Shown here: positions 23,928 through 34,447 of the stretch, one piece after another
How the letters are laid out: every line of letters begins with the position of its first letter
Position numbering within the stretch: the first letter of the stretch is position 1
Assembly (NCBI GenBank): GCA_020055645.1
Contig: CM034546.1
Coordinates: forward strand, 15,500,001 to 15,564,000
DNA: 64,000 nucleotides
Direction of reading: 5' to 3'
Source of the DNA: Tomocerus qinae
Lineage: Eukaryota > Arthropoda > Collembola > Entomobryomorpha > Tomoceridae
Position numbers and translations under genes: made by a program
Notes under the pieces: model-generated
What the model saw: only the letters and a program-made list of their open reading frames with translations
Told to the model about the DNA's origin: nothing
The model's database searches: none

Positions 23928-25793
23928 GATTTATCAATACTTTTTAAATTAGCTGCTTCTTGGGACCAAAAATTTGTGGCATTTACTACATATGCCATAA
24001 ACTAAATGCCAAATGCCATAAATTCAATTTACGGCATGCAATATTTAAGGTACGCTCGAAACTGTTAAACTTTTATTCCCATGAAATATAATATTATTTC
24101 GAATGGAATACATTTCACTAGAACTGGGGATTTAGGTAAAACATGCCATGCCTGTTCATCTAACTCTGATACTTCGAGTGTCAATTTTGTATAACTCTAA
24201 ACCTGCTTCTCGGACTATATTTTTTATTCTTATTTAACGGTTTGTAACCAAATATGTTCTTACATTTTTTGAGAATAAAAAAAACCCGAGCAGTAAGTTA
24301 TGTAGTAAATTGTTTTGTGATTTTTTACATCCTTAATGCTTTTCACTTTACCTTATTTGATTCAAATAAACTTTAAAGTCTTTGCGCCCTGGTATACAGT
24401 TATAGCTATAAACCAAATATTCTACAAATTAAATAATTACAAGCCAAGTCATTCGATCATTCGGTTCGGACTATTTTTATTGGAAATACAGACTACCAGT
24501 GTATTCAGAAGTAATGAAGCGTAGAAATATTACTCCTTTTCGCAGTATCCTATTCTGCCTTTTCTCATTCAGACAGACTAATAAGAAGAAATAGTTAATT
24601 AATATTGTATGTAAAACTTAACATATATAGCAGTAAAAAACAGCACAAAATATTGTGGCAATATTACTTAAACAACCATATAGACATGTACGTAAATGAA
24701 TGTTTATGTTTAGATTGAAATATTTATTCATACATGAAAGGGAAGATTTAATTTAACCGAATCGAATGAAAATCATTTGAACTACACGCCTTGGAAGGAG
24801 CCGAGGCTAAGTAACTAAACCTTCGTTGACAATAAGGCTTGCTTAGCTGCTATTGTCCATGTTTACGTGTTGTAAGCTGTAAATAATAAAATCTGGTACA
24901 TTAACAAGTAGTGGAGTATAATAACTCAATATTGGCAGTTTTATGACACTTTATAGGGTTCACTAGTGAACCCAGCTAAGGGGCAAATCTAGCACTCGGA
25001 GAAATTCAGCAGGTTATGTTAATTGCTAATTATTGTTTTGAAGTTATAATAATATGAAACGACTCATTTCGGTTGTGTAGAGGAATTAGGCTTGCGCATT
25101 TTGCTTCTAAGCTACATGCATATTACGTGTGCAGTTGATGGGAGGAAGAGGTATTCCAAAGTGTTGCAGTCAGCACTTGTGTCTTGCGTTACACATGGGG
25201 GAGTGGGTTTTGCGTTACACAATATATGCAGGTTCCCTAGGCTCTCCTACCAGACATATATAGAGACATAGATACATAGATAGGCTGGTAAGGTTTTTTC
25301 CTTCTGTGTTTATTATATAGAGATACCTATAAAGTCAAATCTGGTCCCGTAAAAATAAGAGAAAAACATCTAGGACTGCATTTTGAAAACTTTTACTGAT
25401 TTCTTTTTAAAAAACTGAGCTGTGTACTTTAGTTGAGATAGGTATAAATTTCTACTCCAGGTCCCCGAACTTCAAAAAATGGTATACCACCTTTAATATC
25501 TGATGTTGCCAAAAACATGTATACATGCCCACGGTATTAATGTCAGGCACAGAGGATATCCAAGCAAGCCTTAAATTTCAACCCAGAACTATTCATTGAA
25601 AGCATTTCAACTTACTTCCACATAATTACAGTAACGATCCTAATTTTATCTGTAGTTTGAGTGTATTCTGTATGAGTCCGAAGCTATACACCTAACTAAA
25701 CCTTTTAAGAAACTAAGTTTCAAGCCAAGTTTTATTGGCTTCCTTTTCCTGCTCTCCTGGCTTGTCTTATTATAAGTCTACTGGAATGACCTA
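23928..25793 (+). repeat. Segmental duplication 2, copy B
   Basis: Direct duplicate of 21158-23190. It lacks the 575-bp MITE of copy A but carries its own insertion at about 24956-25325. Confidence 0.9.
24956..25325. mobile_element. Insertion bearing a perfect palindrome and the dispersed repeat
   Basis: About 370 bp present in copy B but not in copy A of duplication 2. It opens with the 18-bp palindrome GGGTTCACTAGTGAACCC (24956-24973) and ends with the repeat shared with 314-526. Terminal repeats typical of cut-and-paste elements were not found, and the family is unknown. Confidence 0.65.
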
Positions 25794-25821
25794 CATATCG
25801 TATATCCGCCATCCATGCGAA

Positions 25822-26103
25822 CAGGGAACTAAAAAGGTACTCCTTTTTTACAAAAAAGGTGTACCCTTACTATTTTTCTAAAAAAAAGCAGTCCTTTTAC
25901 CTTTTTACACTTGCAAAATATTACCTTATTTACATGTAAAGTGAAGTAAATGGGGCACTCTGCTACATCAAAAAAGGTAAAAAGGCAAAAAAGAACTGCT
26001 TTTTAAAAATCTTACTCCTACCTTTTTTATAAAAAGGGCATTATGTTAAAGTGTAAAGATTAGGTAAAAGGCAAATACTAACCGGTCCTTTTTTTGTTCC
26101 CTG
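25822..26103. mobile_element. hAT MITE (CAGGGAAC ends)
   Basis: A 282-bp element with ends CAGGGAAC and GTTCCCTG. A perfect 8-bp target duplication CATGCGAA lies at 25814-25821 and 26104-26111. The interior has repeated AAAAAAGGTAA tracts on both strands. Confidence 0.93.
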
Positions 26104-26283
26104 CATGCGAACCACAATACTTTTTAGTAGAATACACAGTTGAACTGTCTAGCACTACATATGAATATACTATTAGGAAATCATCAATGTATACCATGAA
26201 TACAGAGTGTCACGAAGATATGTGATAATTTGTTTTCTTTACTTCTTTGTTTAGAAGTCAATCACTAACAAAGAATACATACC

Positions 26284-27073
26284 TTAAATATCGATATAGT
26301 TCCGCCTGTCGAAATAATTCCGCGTACCTTTACCTGCGTAATCATGTTACTGTAAGTAAAAAGGGAAATTTACTGATAATATAAAGTAGATAGTACATAT
26401 GTATAACTAGGAAAGTAAGAACATTGACTTGAATGAAAGTTTCTAGGTGTAGCATGATGGTAGTTTAGTTGCAGTCTGCATTCACTCTGATATGGCAGAA
26501 GCGGGGAAAGCACTAGTATTTTTGACACTAAAAAGACCAATTACCTACGTGTCAAGAAATTTGGCTTTTAAGATCAAGGCCAATAAATTATGTGAAGGAA
26601 TCTTGATGACTAAGTTCAGGAAACAGTTAAATGTTCATAATAATAATTCCTTCTTTCCAGGTGGAATTCTCAATGCTACGGATGGAAGTCATGAAAATTT
26701 AATCACTGCTTTAAACCAGGCAAAGTTTGTAAGGTAATTAATGGAAATAAATGGTACAACAGACGTAAATGCAATTGGAATAGCCCCTGATCCATGAGGG
26801 TGATATTTTACTGCCTTCGGACGACGAAGACATGGACCTCGACCTAGTGATGTATATATCCCTGTCTTTGCAAGATGAAATATGAATCTATTTTAATTAA
26901 ACTTTTTTTCATTTTTAACTTTTGCATGGAAAATTGAAGGAGAATTGACAGTTTGAAAACTAATTCCGCCGTCCGCGTATCGAAATAATTCCGCGGTCGC
27001 GGAATTATTTCGACTATTCAGCCTTTTTATTCGTTTGAAACAATAATTCCGTGCGGGACTATATCGATATTTA
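26284..27073. mobile_element. DNA transposon-like unit with TAAATATCGATATAGT ends
   Basis: About 790 bp bounded by TAAATATCGATATAGTTCCG and its inverted partner ending ACTATATCGATATTTA. Subterminal ATAATTCCGCG blocks occur in both orientations, including a perfect CGCGGTCGCGGAATTATTTC stretch near 26990. Inside is an 81-codon open frame (26492-26737) with no recognised transposase. A further stretch at about 26779-26882 ends PSDDEDMDLDLVMYISLSLQ, acidic and UIM-like. The family is unassigned. Confidence 0.6.
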
Positions 27074-27080
27074 CAGAAGT

Positions 27081-27605
27081 ATAAATAACTAGGCGGTCAC
27101 AGGGCCCAGACCCTGTTAGAAATAAATCTAGTGTGTATTCCGGGGCAGTATTGTACGATTTAAGTAGAATGTAATTCAGATGCATAGATGTTTTATATTA
27201 ATTCCAATTCACCTTATCACGGTTTCTACTTTAGTGGGCCAGGAGTAGACATTTAACATTGACAGAGAGTCAAAAATTATTCCAAAACTTCGCCTTGCTA
27301 AGACCGAATCAACTTTTTGGGTTGAAGTAAGAGAGTGGTTGTGATAAGTACTTGTGCAACTACTGCCTTACTTCAACCAACTTTTGTTTTTAAATTGAAA
27401 TGTGGGTGGGCACAGGAAACTTACTCCCGTCGCCCACCATGATCACTTGGCTAAGGATCTACTGTACTCTGAACCACCATTACTGCCATTAATTAACAAT
27501 GGCCATTTTTGAGGTCAAGTTAGCCTTAATTGACAATACAGCGATCAAAAATAGAAAATTGAATTGTTTTGATTGTAATTTATATCCCATAAGAGAGTTT
27601 GGGCT
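27081..27605 (+). repeat. Segmental duplication 3, copy A
   Basis: Aligns with 28817-29243 (shared GTGTxTATTCCGGGGCA, TTTTATATTAATTCC and GAGGTCAAGTTxGCCTTAAT). It contains the short MITE 27320-27377. The copies have diverged and neither keeps a long reading frame. Confidence 0.8.
27320..27377. mobile_element. Internally deleted GGTTGAAGTAAG-family MITE
   Basis: Only 58 bp, with ends GGTTGAAGTAAG and CTTACTTCAACC. The flanking octamers ACTTTTTG and AACTTTTG match at 7 of 8 positions. Confidence 0.8.
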
Positions 27606-28816
27606 TTTATATGGGACTTTTTCAAAATTCCGAAAACGCTTGACCTGTGTCGCTGCAAGCGTCAGTGATTACCATTCCTGTCTCAGTGGTCTGTTATACT
27701 GGGACCAAGATTCAAGTAGTCATGGGTATTCAGCCTTTAAGGTTAATTAATTCATGACCCCAAATGTTTCATCGATTCCATAATACGAAAATGAGTGAGG
27801 GGGAAGGTGTTTGTTTGTCTCCGTCGGACCCCTAAAAGGTGGGTAGGGGAGGTGCGGGGCAACACATGACAGTATGCATAATGGTGAGTCAGAGTAACTC
27901 ACCACACAGGTAATCAAGACTTCTTGTAGTCTATTCTTATTATTTCGGCATAATCACGTTGAATCCCCAAAAGTCCCCGTTGTCTAATTTGGCCTTTAAA
28001 TCATGTTATCTACAACGTGCTTTTAATTTAAGATCCCTCCTCTTCTCTTCAGAATAAATTGGCAAAAAATTGTATACTCTACAGTCGTCCCCAAGCGTAG
28101 TTATAATCAATCACTAATCACTATACAGAAGAATGTTGTAGTTTTCCAATTTATTCTGAAAAGAACAAAGAACAGGAGGGGAAATGGGGGAAATGAAAAA
28201 CGAGGGAACAGTAGAATCACTATACTAACCACACAGTACTGACCAGCAGGAAAAAATTTCGGGGGGGCGCAAAAATTTATGCCATTTTTTTACCCAGTGC
28301 CCCCCCCCTCGCTGTGGCCTTGCTGACCTTTTTTTGCATGATCTAATTATGAAATTATTGATCGCAAAGTGCGAAGTTTTGATAAATACACTGGCTTGAC
28401 GTTCTTCAGATGGTTTACGCTGCACAGGTCGACGAATGTATGACGATTGTTAACAAAAATTTGACATGTGCGCTAATTGTGCTTGGTGTTTGATGCTTAG
28501 CTGCGTTTTAGAATTGCGGAAAATTATCACACAGAGAAGTACAAACATACGAACGGAATTGTCACGTGACTAACTTTTGCCGTTTATCTAATAGTAAAGT
28601 AATGATTGAATGAAGGAGTTTCAACTACCACTACTCACGACTCACAACAGTGACTTTCATCATCGCGCAAGCGTGTATGCATTAAACCAAGTACAGTGAC
28701 CGAGTAATAACATTCATAACTTAGACCATTCTGTTTTGAAACTGCGAACACACAACATACAAACATCCGTACATACAAGAATTCCGATTATGTTTATATT
28801 AGTAGTGATGATGATA
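27606..28816. other. Spacer between the copies of duplication 3
   Basis: Apart from the diverged MITE at 28245-28320 nothing is supported; no gene was recognised on either strand. Confidence 0.3.
28245..28320. mobile_element. Diverged relative of the hAT MITE at 9284
   Basis: It shares AAAAAATTTCGGG at the left and GTGCCCCCCCCCTCGCTGTG at the right. The flanks TACTGACC and TGCTGACC match at 7 of 8 positions, consistent with an 8-bp duplication. Confidence 0.6.
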
Positions 28817-29243
28817 TATAAATACTAGCCGGTCACAGGTCCCAGGCCCTGTTATAAATAAAGCTTAGTGTTTATTCCGGGGCAAAAATTGTACGATGAT
28901 TAGAATGCATCTAACAGATTTTTTATATTAATTCCGATTGGTCTTTCCACGGTTTCTCATTTGGTGGGAGAGTATATTTACTACCTACAGTCAACTTTTT
29001 ATTTTGAAATGTAATTGTGGGTACTGGCAACTTGCTCCGGTCACCAACCATGATCACATGTTTTACTCAAGGTTTACAGTAATCGAACCAACCTTTGTAC
29101 ATACTACCATTAATTGATAATGGACCATTTTGAGGTCAAGTTGGCCTTAATTGAAAATATAGCGGCAAGCGGTGAAATAGAAAACTGAATAATTTTCATT
29201 GTTATTTTTGGATCCCATAAGATAGTTTAAATTTTTATCTGAG
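28817..29243 (+). repeat. Segmental duplication 3, copy B
   Basis: Diverged direct duplicate of 27081-27605, offset by about 1.7 kb, without the 58-bp MITE. Confidence 0.8.
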
Positions 29244-29379
29244 AGCCCAAGCCCGCCCGCCCGTAAGCTCCCTTATTTACCCCAGCCTACACCTAACTGG
29301 TCGTGAGCATCCTTGATTGTGGGTCAGTATGAATTTTTCTGGGCCTGCCCACCCGTATAGCACCACGATCGGCCAATAC

Positions 29380-29999
29380 CAGTGTACGAAGTACCACTTA
29401 CCAGTGGTAAGTGGTTTTTAATGGTATTGAACATTAAATACTGCTCCCAAAAAGTAGTGGTAAGTGGTATAAATAGTAAAAATGGTAAAAAATAGGTTCC
29501 TTTAAATTTCGTGTTGGAATTTTGAATAAAATTCGGTGCCAAAGCATGGAATAGCTTAGCAGATGATCATTGTTGTCACAAATTGATAAATGCTCATCAA
29601 TCCGAGTAGGATTCAACCAATGGGGGCGCTAACAACCCTTGTGGATTGAGAAATTAATTGCAAATAAATTAGCATCAATTTTAAATTTTATTGAAATAGC
29701 CATACCAAATACAATCTTTCTTCATGTTTTTACGTAACATTTATTTTTGACCCCACATGTTCCTAACGTTGCCATATGGTAACGGGCATTATCTCGGGGG
29801 CTTTGCAGATTTCAATCATATGATCAATGTAAAAAATGTTTCTCTACCCCAAAGTAGTGTGATACTGAAATATCAAATGCGAGTCTCAAAAAAAATAATT
29901 CCGTAACGGATGGGTTAAGTGCATTTTTACCATTCAGTGCATTTTAACCACTGTAATGGTAAAAAGGCTAAAAAGTGGTAAATGAAATGATGTAAACTG
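29380..29999. mobile_element. Possible hAT-like element (CAGTGTAC ends)
   Basis: Left end CAGTGTACGAAGTACCACTT; right end GGTAAATGAAATGATGTAAACTG, roughly inverted. The interior repeats GGTAAAAA/GTGGTAAGTGGT motifs also seen at 60594-61044. No clear target duplication. Confidence 0.4.
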
Positions 30000-31239
30000 T
30001 ACCCGGCCTCGCCCGTGAACATCTTTGTTCAGCCTGAGAGGTGGTCTATCAAATCCTATCAAATCCCATTTTCTCAATTTAAAGTTCTTCCATTCTGAAA
30101 TGTCACGACTGTTTATGTTGGTAACATAAACTTGCCATTCTTCACGTATAAGTTTAAAGCTTTAACCATGTTAACGAAATGTCTTAGATAGTCTTCAGAT
30201 CACACATTGCTTTTTCATGGTAGGTATAATATATTGCAACGGTAAATAAATAAAAAATAAAATTGAAACCAATTTTTAAAAATGACTTTTACAATTAGCG
30301 CAACTTATTTATTGATGAACAATATCATTCTTTTACATTGTAGCGAATAGAAGAAAAGTGTACAAATTCTTAAAATATTGTTTTTTATGATTACTACTAC
30401 TATAGAATAGAATAGAGGTTTTATTCACTGCGGGCCAGGCCCATTAGGCCATATAATATGACAATAATTTCATAATATTATTTAAAAATTTATCTATTTA
30501 CCTATTTTTTATCTATTATAGAATATGATTCACACTGGTCACTATAATTACAATTGAACCATATCAGTTCAAGCACACTCTTACTCAGCTGACACAATGC
30601 TTAACTATACAGTTTTATTGATGTGTTTACAAAATTTTCTCATTATTTTAGGCTTAGTCTTTATTTACATATCTTAAGTTGTACCGTTCAGTTACCAATT
30701 ATTCCGTTACCTACAGCTTAAATTTAGTAACTGGCTGAAATATTAGCATAGTTGGTCAATGAAAATGCGAAAGACTGCACTACACTTATTATCACCGTTT
30801 TGTTTAAAATTACAATAAAACATTCCTCATGCAATCGACAGAAATTTTTATTGCAGTTAACACCCTAAAAGCATAGGACATGATTTAACCTTGACAAAGT
30901 GTCACAAAAACTGTCAAACACAGGATGCAAGGCTCATTAACTGCCAACTTAAGTAGACAAACGTATTGCACCATAGATATAATAGAAAGAGAAGTATTTA
31001 TAATCCCTTATTTTAGATCCCATGAAGACATAATGTCCAAGCATCTCAAAATTTGGTTAAACTTTAAACTGTACAATATTAATTTCATAGACTTTGGCAA
31101 CTTTTTCTATACTTATAAACTCGAACTCAGAAGTGGGGCTGTGATTGGATTTGTAATAATATGCATTGTAATTTCACTGTCTTTAGTCCCATTTGGTTAA
31201 TCCGATTCGGTTAATTTAGGGCGAACCGAAACATTAGAT
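30000..31239. other. Intergenic, no gene supported
   Basis: A 91-codon frame at 30925-31200 has a hydrophobic end but no recognisable domain or neighbours. A short GGGCCAGGCCCATTAGGCC block near 30436 may be the tail of a retroposon. Confidence 0.3.
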
Positions 31240-31860
31240 CTTGACTTGTCCGGAAGATAACCACAGGACGGTTAACCAGCGACGGAACTGGGTCCGGACC
31301 AACAAAATTGTTACAACTGTTTAAGAGATCACTTGTGGTTTGAATGCCCAAGAAAAGCGTCGCGTGCTGCGTGTCACAATCGAAAAACAACAATCTACAT
31401 CAAGACAGGAAAGATGAACGATGAACATCTACGGTCAGCGTCTATGTCAAGTAACTACCACCACCTCTACACCATGCCCAAGATCATACGCCACAAAGGG
31501 TTTGCTACCTTCACCTGTTGTCAAGTTCAGTTTCAATGACGATCTATGGACGTAAGATGTTTGATGGATTTTGGGGCAATAGACAATTTCATCACAACCA
31601 AAATGGTCCAGAAACTGAAACTACTGATAATCAAACAAAACCAGAAATTTACTGGAATTGGTGGCTGCGCAACGCAGTCATAGGGCACAACGACGCTGAC
31701 AACTGTGTCCAAATTGCCACCCTTCCCAAAACACTTAGTAACTGCGTATGAGATTCCGAAAATTGCTTTGATGTTTCCATCCCAACCATTCAACATTAAA
31801 AACTGGAATCATTCAAGGATTTGCAGCAAGGAGATCCATAATTTAACACCTCAATGATAG
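31240..31860 (+). mobile_element. BEL/Pao LTR retrotransposon fossil (gag end to protease region)
   Basis: Short stretches resemble the BEL/Pao zinc-knuckle region and the protease plus the conserved block that follows it. The piece is broken by several breaks and old. Neither LTR nor the reverse transcriptase was recognised beside it. Confidence 0.55.
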
Positions 31861-31979
31861 ATTGATTATCATTAAAGACTATTGCTTGGAGCGATAGTCT
31901 TTAATCATCACTTGCTATCAAGGGTGCCAGAGGAAAACTAGGCTAGAAAAACGTTTTGTTGCATTACCGGACGAACAAC

Positions 31980-32345
31980 AAAGCGACAAGCCACCAACAA
32001 ATATTCACTGATGTATACGGTTTACAAATTATGCTTTAAAAAACGAATAGACCGATAGAAAGGCAATTGTTATGACTTCGTAATTGTGTGTACCGGTGCA
32101 ATCAGAAAATTTTATCAGAGCCAGTGAAATAATAATTCAGGAATTATCTACAGAAAATGAAGACAGTTCTGTGAAGTCTACAGTCTTGTTCATGAGACTA
32201 TCCTACAACGTTTCACATCTACACAAGGTGGTTTAAAGGACCATCAATTTTGTTGATTGTTATATGCGGACTATTTAGTAATAATAGCGGAAACCATAAC
32301 TTTTATCAAAACACTCAAAAAGATGTTTACATGTGAAATTTATGA
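31980..32345 (+). repeat. Diverged repeat unit, copy 1 (copy 2 at 33765-34110)
   Basis: The two units share CACCAACAAA(T/C), ACTGATGTxxA, GACCGATxGAAxGGCAATTG and TTTTATCAAAA blocks in the same order. Both flank the broken MATH-BTB gene. They may come from two copies of one larger decayed gene or element. Confidence 0.6.
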
Positions 32346-32834
32346 GAAGAGACTACTGGACGTCTATTTCCCATAATTGTCCCAATAAATTCCTTAAAAT
32401 GTTTTTGAAACTGAATTTTCAAAAAAGGAATAGAATATATATATGTATATACATAGAATAGACTTTGGGCTTTGCATAAAAATGCCTAGGATACAATATG
32501 ACTCATTGTCATTACACTCAATGCAAGTTTTGAGAAACGTAGTATATTTATGATATACTATGTTACTAACTAATATAACATTCGAGTTTGATAATTTTGC
32601 CGATTTAGCTATCTTTCCCATTACTTACTTTCCATATCAAATAACATGGCTTGAATTGTAAAATTAATTAACGGTAAAATAAACCGTAAACTCCTTCAAA
32701 CATGGAAACAATCCAACAAACTACGAGTGTTGGAATAAAAAAAAAGTGAGTGGAAGATAAATAATTTATTCATTCTCTGTACTAAGGGATCAACTTCTAT
32801 TAGTACTTACATATGAAATCTAATGTAAGATATG

Positions 32835-33655
32835 AAGTTGGGAAATGAACCAAATTTGACTCGAAGTGGTCTTTAATAATCGACGGAGAAGATTGTATGG
32901 AGATATGGATATTTTTGGATGAACTCCAAAGAAGTGAAATGCGGTTTTCAGTAAGAGTCTTTAATCGAAGGAATGATACCTTAAAATATCAAACGAATTA
33001 AAGATTCACTCAATTTGTACAAGGTGACTGTAAAGGTTTTCCAAATTTCATGGATATAGCGAGATTATCTACAGATCAATTTTTTTCCAATGACATTTTT
33101 CGAGTTGTAGTGTTATTGGAAATATATGACGGATCTAGTTCGTATACTAAACTGTCAAAAGACACGAGTCTATTACACCCAGCGCAGTGCATGTGTTTTG
33201 ACAACAACAAATGTGTCAGTGTGATCGAGCATCAGCAAAATATGCTTGAACTGTTAAATACTGGAAAATTTTCAGACTTTACAATAAAAATATATGGTAA
33301 TTGGTTGGACAGCAATTTTGAAGAAGTCAACGAAGGAATTATAGTGATGAAGCATGAGTCTGCTGAACTGATTGACTACGTACTACGATATATTTATAGT
33401 GGTGTAATTGATTTACCATCCGAAGATTTTGATTTAATTGAACTGATTAAATTGTGTAATATGATGAACGAAAGAATATTAACAGTTAATCAATCAAATG
33501 GATGATAATAACGTTGGAACAATTATTTGTACTGCACATTCCTTTGATGCAAATGAAGGAATACTAAATTGTATAAGTGATTATTTAGCACCACGAATGA
33601 TTACATTGTGGAATAATAACGAAGACTTTAGACAACTGTGCAAAGCTTATCCATA
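32835..33655 (+). pseudogene. Broken MATH-BTB (speckle-type POZ-like) gene
   Basis: A MATH-like stretch (SKWSLIIDGEDCMEIWIFLD, later FFSNDIFRVVVLLEIYDG) is followed by a BTB/POZ stretch (FSDFTIKIY, then YVLRYIYSGVIDLPSEDF) and a C-terminal part (DYLAPRMITLWNN). There is an in-frame stop within the MATH part, the middle of the BTB (the usual HKxVLAARSxxF region) is missing, and the C-terminal part is in another frame. Working members act as substrate adaptors for cullin-3 ubiquitin ligases. This copy is a pseudogene with no visible introns, so it may be a retrocopy. The longest frame, 33050-33505, covers the end of MATH plus the shortened BTB. Confidence 0.7.
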
Positions 33656-33764
33656 GTTTTTTCCTCAACAATCACAAATCATAACATCAGTGGATGAACA
33701 ACAAAGTGAATATAATATCAGTCAACGTAATGTTGGTCGTAATAGATATGGTAGTATAGCAAGA

Positions 33765-34110
33765 ACACACCAACAAACCTATACTGATGTGGAAGATTGT
33801 TATTATAAAGTTATTAATTATGCCTTAAAATACGATTGGACCGATGGAAGGCAATTGCTATGACTTTACAATTATGTGTACCAGTACAAAGAGAAAGTCT
33901 TATGAAACCCAGTAAAACAATACGTCTACAGAATAAGAAGATCCAGCAAGCATACAATCAAGTTCATTAGTTGACGACAAGCATTGCACACCTGCACAAG
34001 CTCGATTGAAGAGCAGGAAATCAATTTGTTTATGTGCTATATGTGGTCATATAAGTAATAACAGGAGAAACTACAATTTTTATCAAAAGACATAAAATGA
34101 TGTATACATG
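33765..34110 (+). repeat. Diverged repeat unit, copy 2
   Basis: Partner of 31980-32345. It ends with a Cys-containing stretch (SICLCAICGHISNNRRNYNF) that hints at a zinc-binding fold in the ancestral gene, without identifying it. Confidence 0.55.
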
Positions 34111-34191
34111 TGTGCAAGAACATAGCACATTAATTAATATTTAGTATTTTTATCTAAATAGATTAAATTGTCAATAATACTTTAATTTATA

Positions 34192-34447
34192 TGTTAATAT
34201 GTTTAATTAACTTTACATTTTTGTTGCTACTCACTAGGCGTTGCCCTAAACCAGTACAACTTATGTACCTACTTATATCCTTGTTCTCTTAGTATATAAG
34301 AACATTCATTCTTCTCTTGTATTCAGTCGTGTACGGACGTTCATAGCGTACTTATACACTCCTTCTAGATTACCTAATAAATACTCTATCTTTTCTCTCT
34401 CTACAAAGTCACTACGCAGTCATCCTTTATTTCGTTGCACCTTAACA
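34192..34447 (+). mobile_element. LTR-like segment (possible solo or 5' LTR)
   Basis: Begins TGTTAATATG and ends CCTTAACA (TG...CA with inverted TGTTAA/TTAACA). It contains a TATA-like AGTATATAAG near 34292 and an AATAAA near 34377 in LTR-like order. Flanks are not clearly duplicated and no partner LTR was found. Confidence 0.4.

Noticed and set aside
30925-31200. 91-codon frame with a hydrophobic end
   Set aside because: No homology, splice context or neighbouring exons; expected by chance in AT-rich DNA.
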